A stretch of 9,048 nt of DNA from an uncultured Flavobacteriales bacterium (GTDB lineage Bacteria > Bacteroidota > Bacteroidia > Flavobacteriales_D > Sanyastnellaceae). Every line of letters begins with the position of its first letter. Position 1 is the first letter of the stretch. This document shows positions 6,956-9,048 of this stretch, piece after piece. Under the pieces are notes generated by a model. The model did no database searches, was not told where the DNA came from, and saw only the letters and a program-made list of their open reading frames with translations. The stretch spans positions 1 through 9,048 of the forward strand of contig CALACF010000373.1 of assembly GCA_937890245.1 (NCBI GenBank), given 5' to 3'. Position numbers and translations under genes: made by a program.

Positions 6956-7576
6956 ATGTCTGAAAAATACTCACAAAACGACGAAGAAGAGGTCCTCCTC
7001 AAGCTGTTTGCCGACCACGGAACCGGCAGGTTCATGGACATCGGGGCCTACGACGGGAAATGCTTTTCGAACACTCTCAAGCTGGCAGAGATGGGATGGG
7101 AGGGCGTGTGCGTAGAGCCGTCGCCCTCCTGCTTTGCTGCTCTCCTGGCCAACCACTCCGAGCACCCGAAGGTGGACATCGTTAACGCAGCGATCACTGC
7201 CAGCAACACCCCTGAGCTGGTGAAATTCTACGACTCTGGTGGCGATGCCATCTCATCTACGGATGTAGGGCACAAGCACAAGTGGGAAAGCGGGCATGCG
7301 TGCACATTCAAGGAATTCTGGGTCCAGTCCCTCCCGCTTGTCGCGCTGCTCCATCGCTTCGGTCACACGTGGGACTTCATGAACATCGACGTGGAGAGCA
7401 CCAACATGGATATTTTCTCTGCCCTGCTGATGACCAGCTGCCGCCCTCAGGTGATTTGCGTGGAGCACGATGGGTCGGCCGACAAGATGCTGGAGCTTCT
7501 CAACGGCTCTGGCGCCACGACGGAGCCTTACCACGAAGTGATGCGCAACGGCGAAAATATTATTGTCGCACGATGA
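6956..7576 (+). CDS. FkbM-family SAM-dependent methyltransferase
   Basis: 206 aa. Predicted O-methyltransferase using S-adenosylmethionine, a family often acting on sugar hydroxyls. Motif I is FMDIGAYDG (26-34), followed by SNTLKLAEMGWEGVCVEPSP with the acidic ribose-binding Glu54. A later strand, MNIDVES (142-148), corresponds to the family's IDVEG. Length is typical of compact FkbM domains. Its start follows the glycosyltransferase stop by one base, and its TGA overlaps the next ATG as ATGA. Lying between sugar-transfer genes, it most likely methylates the sugar they add. No Shine-Dalgarno is seen, so coupling to upstream translation is likely. Confidence 0.87.
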   Translation: MSEKYSQNDEEEVLLKLFADHGTGRFMDIGAYDGKCFSNTLKLAEMGWEGVCVEPSPSCFAALLANHSEHPKVDIVNAAITASNTPELVKFYDSGGDAISSTDVGHKHKWESGHACTFKEFWVQSLPLVALLHRFGHTWDFMNIDVESTNMDIFSALLMTSCRPQVICVEHDGSADKMLELLNGSGATTEPYHEVMRNGENIIVAR

Positions 7577-8259
7577 GCAGAGCTATTATCAACTTTGCCG
7601 AGGGGGCCTGGTACCCGTATGGACAGGAGCGATTGAAGCGCAGCGTCATGGAGCACGGATGGGACGGTGACTTCGTGGGATGGACATCGAGTTCCGACCT
7701 CGGTTGCCCACCTCACTCGCAGGTGCCCTACGCCTTCAAAACTCACGCGCTCGTCAACGCTCGTGCCCAGGGGTATGAGTCGGCGCTTTTCGCCGACGCG
7801 TCCATTTACGCCGTAAAGCCCTTCGATCTCGTCTTCACCATCATCGAGAACGAGGGGTACTTCTTCGAGGAAGCCGGTCACTGGACAGGCACGTGGACAA
7901 CTGACGCGGCCCTTGAGCAGATGGGCCTCACGCGGGATGAGGCCATGAAAATCCCAATGCTCACAGCTGGATTTGTCGGCTTGAACTTCAGCAGCGACAT
8001 TGCCAACGCCTTCCTGGACAGGTGGCACGAACTGGCCCTGGATGGAATCACCTTTCCGGGGCCGTGGCAGAATCGCGATGGGGCGGCCTCCGATGACCCC
8101 CGTTGCGAGGGCCATCGCCATGACATGTCTGCCGCCTCTGTCACCGCCCACAAACTCGGGATGAAGCTGCGAACCAATGGGGACACGCTCGCCTACATAG
8201 GCCCAGGGTACAACGACCCGCGTGAAACCGTGTGCTTCCACCTGAACCCTACAGTTTAA
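7573..8259 (+). CDS. Probable GT-A-like glycosyltransferase, tandem paralogue 1
   Basis: 228 aa from ATG 7573, which overlaps the previous stop as ATGA; the frame is open much further upstream, but that part overlaps the methyltransferase and looks like shadow. Key elements are IINFAEGAWYPYGQERL at the start, a PYAFK segment near 52-56, FADASIYAV with D75-A-S77 where GT-A proteins often have DxD, EEAGHWTGTW near 99-108, IPMLTAGFVGLN near 127-138, and GHRHDM (180-185). This arrangement recurs in phages and, as I recall, giant viruses, and is usually labelled hypothetical or nucleotide-sugar transferase-like. I infer a glycosyltransferase from the fold-like pattern and from the neighbours; no catalytic proof is visible. 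It shares about a third or more of its residues with the next gene and carries a 14-residue insertion before HRHD. Confidence 0.78.
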   Translation: MSRAIINFAEGAWYPYGQERLKRSVMEHGWDGDFVGWTSSSDLGCPPHSQVPYAFKTHALVNARAQGYESALFADASIYAVKPFDLVFTIIENEGYFFEEAGHWTGTWTTDAALEQMGLTRDEAMKIPMLTAGFVGLNFSSDIANAFLDRWHELALDGITFPGPWQNRDGAASDDPRCEGHRHDMSAASVTAHKLGMKLRTNGDTLAYIGPGYNDPRETVCFHLNPTV

Positions 8260-8900
8260 TGCGGCAAGTCGTCCTAAACTTCGCCAGAAGCAGGAACTAC
8301 GCGCTGGGCCAGCAGAGGTTGATTGTCAGCCTAAAGCGGACGGGGTTTGTGGGGAGAGTGGGCATGTGGAATGACGAAAAGGACATTCAGGCGCCTCCCC
8401 ACGAGCAGGAGCCCTACGGGTTCAAGCCCTACGCGTGGAAAAAGGCGGTAGAGAGCCGATGCGATTTAGGGGTGTGGGTAGACGCGTCAGTCTACGCCGT
8501 AGAGGGCATAGAGCCTGTTTTCAAGCACATTGAAGAGCACGGGCACATCATGGAAAAGTCGGGGCACGTGGTCGGTGACTGGTGCAACGACCAAGCCCTC
8601 GCCTACTTCAGCCTGACACGAGAAGAGGCGCTCACCATCCCGATGTATGGGAACGCTGGATTCCTCGGATTGGACCTTCGAAAGCCCACTTCGCTATCAT
8701 TCTTGGATCAGTGGCGGGCCGCGTGTGACGCCGGTGCGTTCCGGGGAAGGTGGGACGACCATCGGCATGACATGGCGTGTGGGTCCGTCATCGCCAACCG
8801 CCTCGGAATGGCACTAACTGACCCTAAATTTCTCGTCTACGCTGCCGGATACGACGGTGAGCTGGGAAAAGACGTGGTGTTCCACGCCCAAGGCATGTGA
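8259..8900 (+). CDS. Probable GT-A-like glycosyltransferase, tandem paralogue 2
   Basis: 213 aa, starting at the ATG that overlaps the previous stop as TAATG; an upstream in-frame ATG (8232) is less likely. It repeats the pattern of its neighbour in the same order: VVLNFARSRNYALGQQRL, PYGFK, VWVDASVYAV with DAS at exactly residues 75-77, SGHVVGDW, IPMYGNAGFLGLD, FRGRWDDHRHDM and NRLGMAL. The HRHD motif is at 168-171, earlier than in its partner because the segment before it is absent. This looks like an old gene duplication with functional split, perhaps two sugar donors or acceptors. No Shine-Dalgarno; coupling is likely. Confidence 0.78.
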   Translation: MRQVVLNFARSRNYALGQQRLIVSLKRTGFVGRVGMWNDEKDIQAPPHEQEPYGFKPYAWKKAVESRCDLGVWVDASVYAVEGIEPVFKHIEEHGHIMEKSGHVVGDWCNDQALAYFSLTREEALTIPMYGNAGFLGLDLRKPTSLSFLDQWRAACDAGAFRGRWDDHRHDMACGSVIANRLGMALTDPKFLVYAAGYDGELGKDVVFHAQGM

Positions 8901-8903
8901 CGT

Positions 8904-9048
8904 ATGGGGATTACACAAATATCATGGGACCGTCTGAACACCCTTTTAGCTGGGCGCTGGGTAGTGCGCAACGGACTGAAGATGCTCGAACTCGGGAGCC
9001 AGAACATGTACACCAACGCTTTTCATGGGAAAATGGCCTTCGCCAAGC
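8904..9048 (+). CDS. Start of a probable SAM-dependent methyltransferase (cut by window edge)
   Basis: Only 48 residues are visible. After an N-terminal helix (WDRLNTLLAGRWVV), the segment LKMLELGSQNMY looks like methyltransferase motif I, with the ELG in place of the usual DxG glycine-rich turn, as in a group of phage methyltransferases with LELG-x-Q near the start. ATG 8904 is 4 bases after the previous stop; an AAGG sits about 10 bases ahead. Assignment rests on one motif and on context. Confidence 0.55.
   Translation, partial: MGITQISWDRLNTLLAGRWVVRNGLKMLELGSQNMYTNAFHGKMAFAK

Noticed and set aside
6048..6974. 308-residue reverse-strand reading frame over the GT2 gene and its upstream neighbour
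   Set aside because: Ser/Arg-rich low-quality translation without motifs; the forward strand has a convincing GT2 enzyme.
7282..7572. N-terminal extension of paralogue 1 upstream of ATG 7573
   Set aside because: It fully overlaps the FkbM methyltransferase and translates to low-complexity residues; the paralogue supports the later start.
7528..8241. 237-residue reverse-strand reading frame over paralogue 1
   Set aside because: The forward frame is supported by a conserved paralogue; the reverse frame has no support.

Overview
The window looks like part of a tailed-phage (Caudoviricetes-like) genome of moderately high GC. It holds a family A DNA polymerase with an N-terminal uracil-DNA-glycosylase-like domain, a DnaB-type helicase, a small protein of a type common in phages, and a run of overlapping glycosyltransferase and methyltransferase genes. 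I see no tRNA, rRNA, CRISPR array, insertion sequence or structural phage gene. The host cannot be named from this sequence. The Phe in the polymerase O-helix is the type usually linked to lytic phages.

Replication module (1-5578). The polymerase runs leftward from about 3121 and leaves the window at base 1, lacking only a short C-terminus. Diverging from it is a protein of unknown function with an N-terminal four-cysteine cluster (3157-4182). Its end overlaps a DnaB-like RecA-fold helicase (4145-5578) by 38 bases. Three GTATAC-centred motifs, one inside a perfect 14-bp palindrome, lie between 3493 and 4143, within and at the end of the cysteine-cluster gene.

Junction (5579-5825). A small leftward gene (5590-5763) converges on the helicase. 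It resembles a widespread uncharacterised phage family but looks cut short. The 62 bases between its start and the next rightward gene are AT-rich and contain an 8-bp inverted repeat.

Modification cassette (5826-9048, all rightward, overlapping or nearly touching). In order: a protein of unknown function, a GT2-type glycosyltransferase, an FkbM-type methyltransferase, two tandem paralogues that look like GT-A glycosyltransferase-fold proteins, and the start of another probable SAM-dependent methyltransferase. Tight stop/start overlaps suggest one translationally coupled operon. The most likely job is building or decorating a methylated glycan, on virion proteins, the host surface or modified phage DNA; the sequence does not say which.
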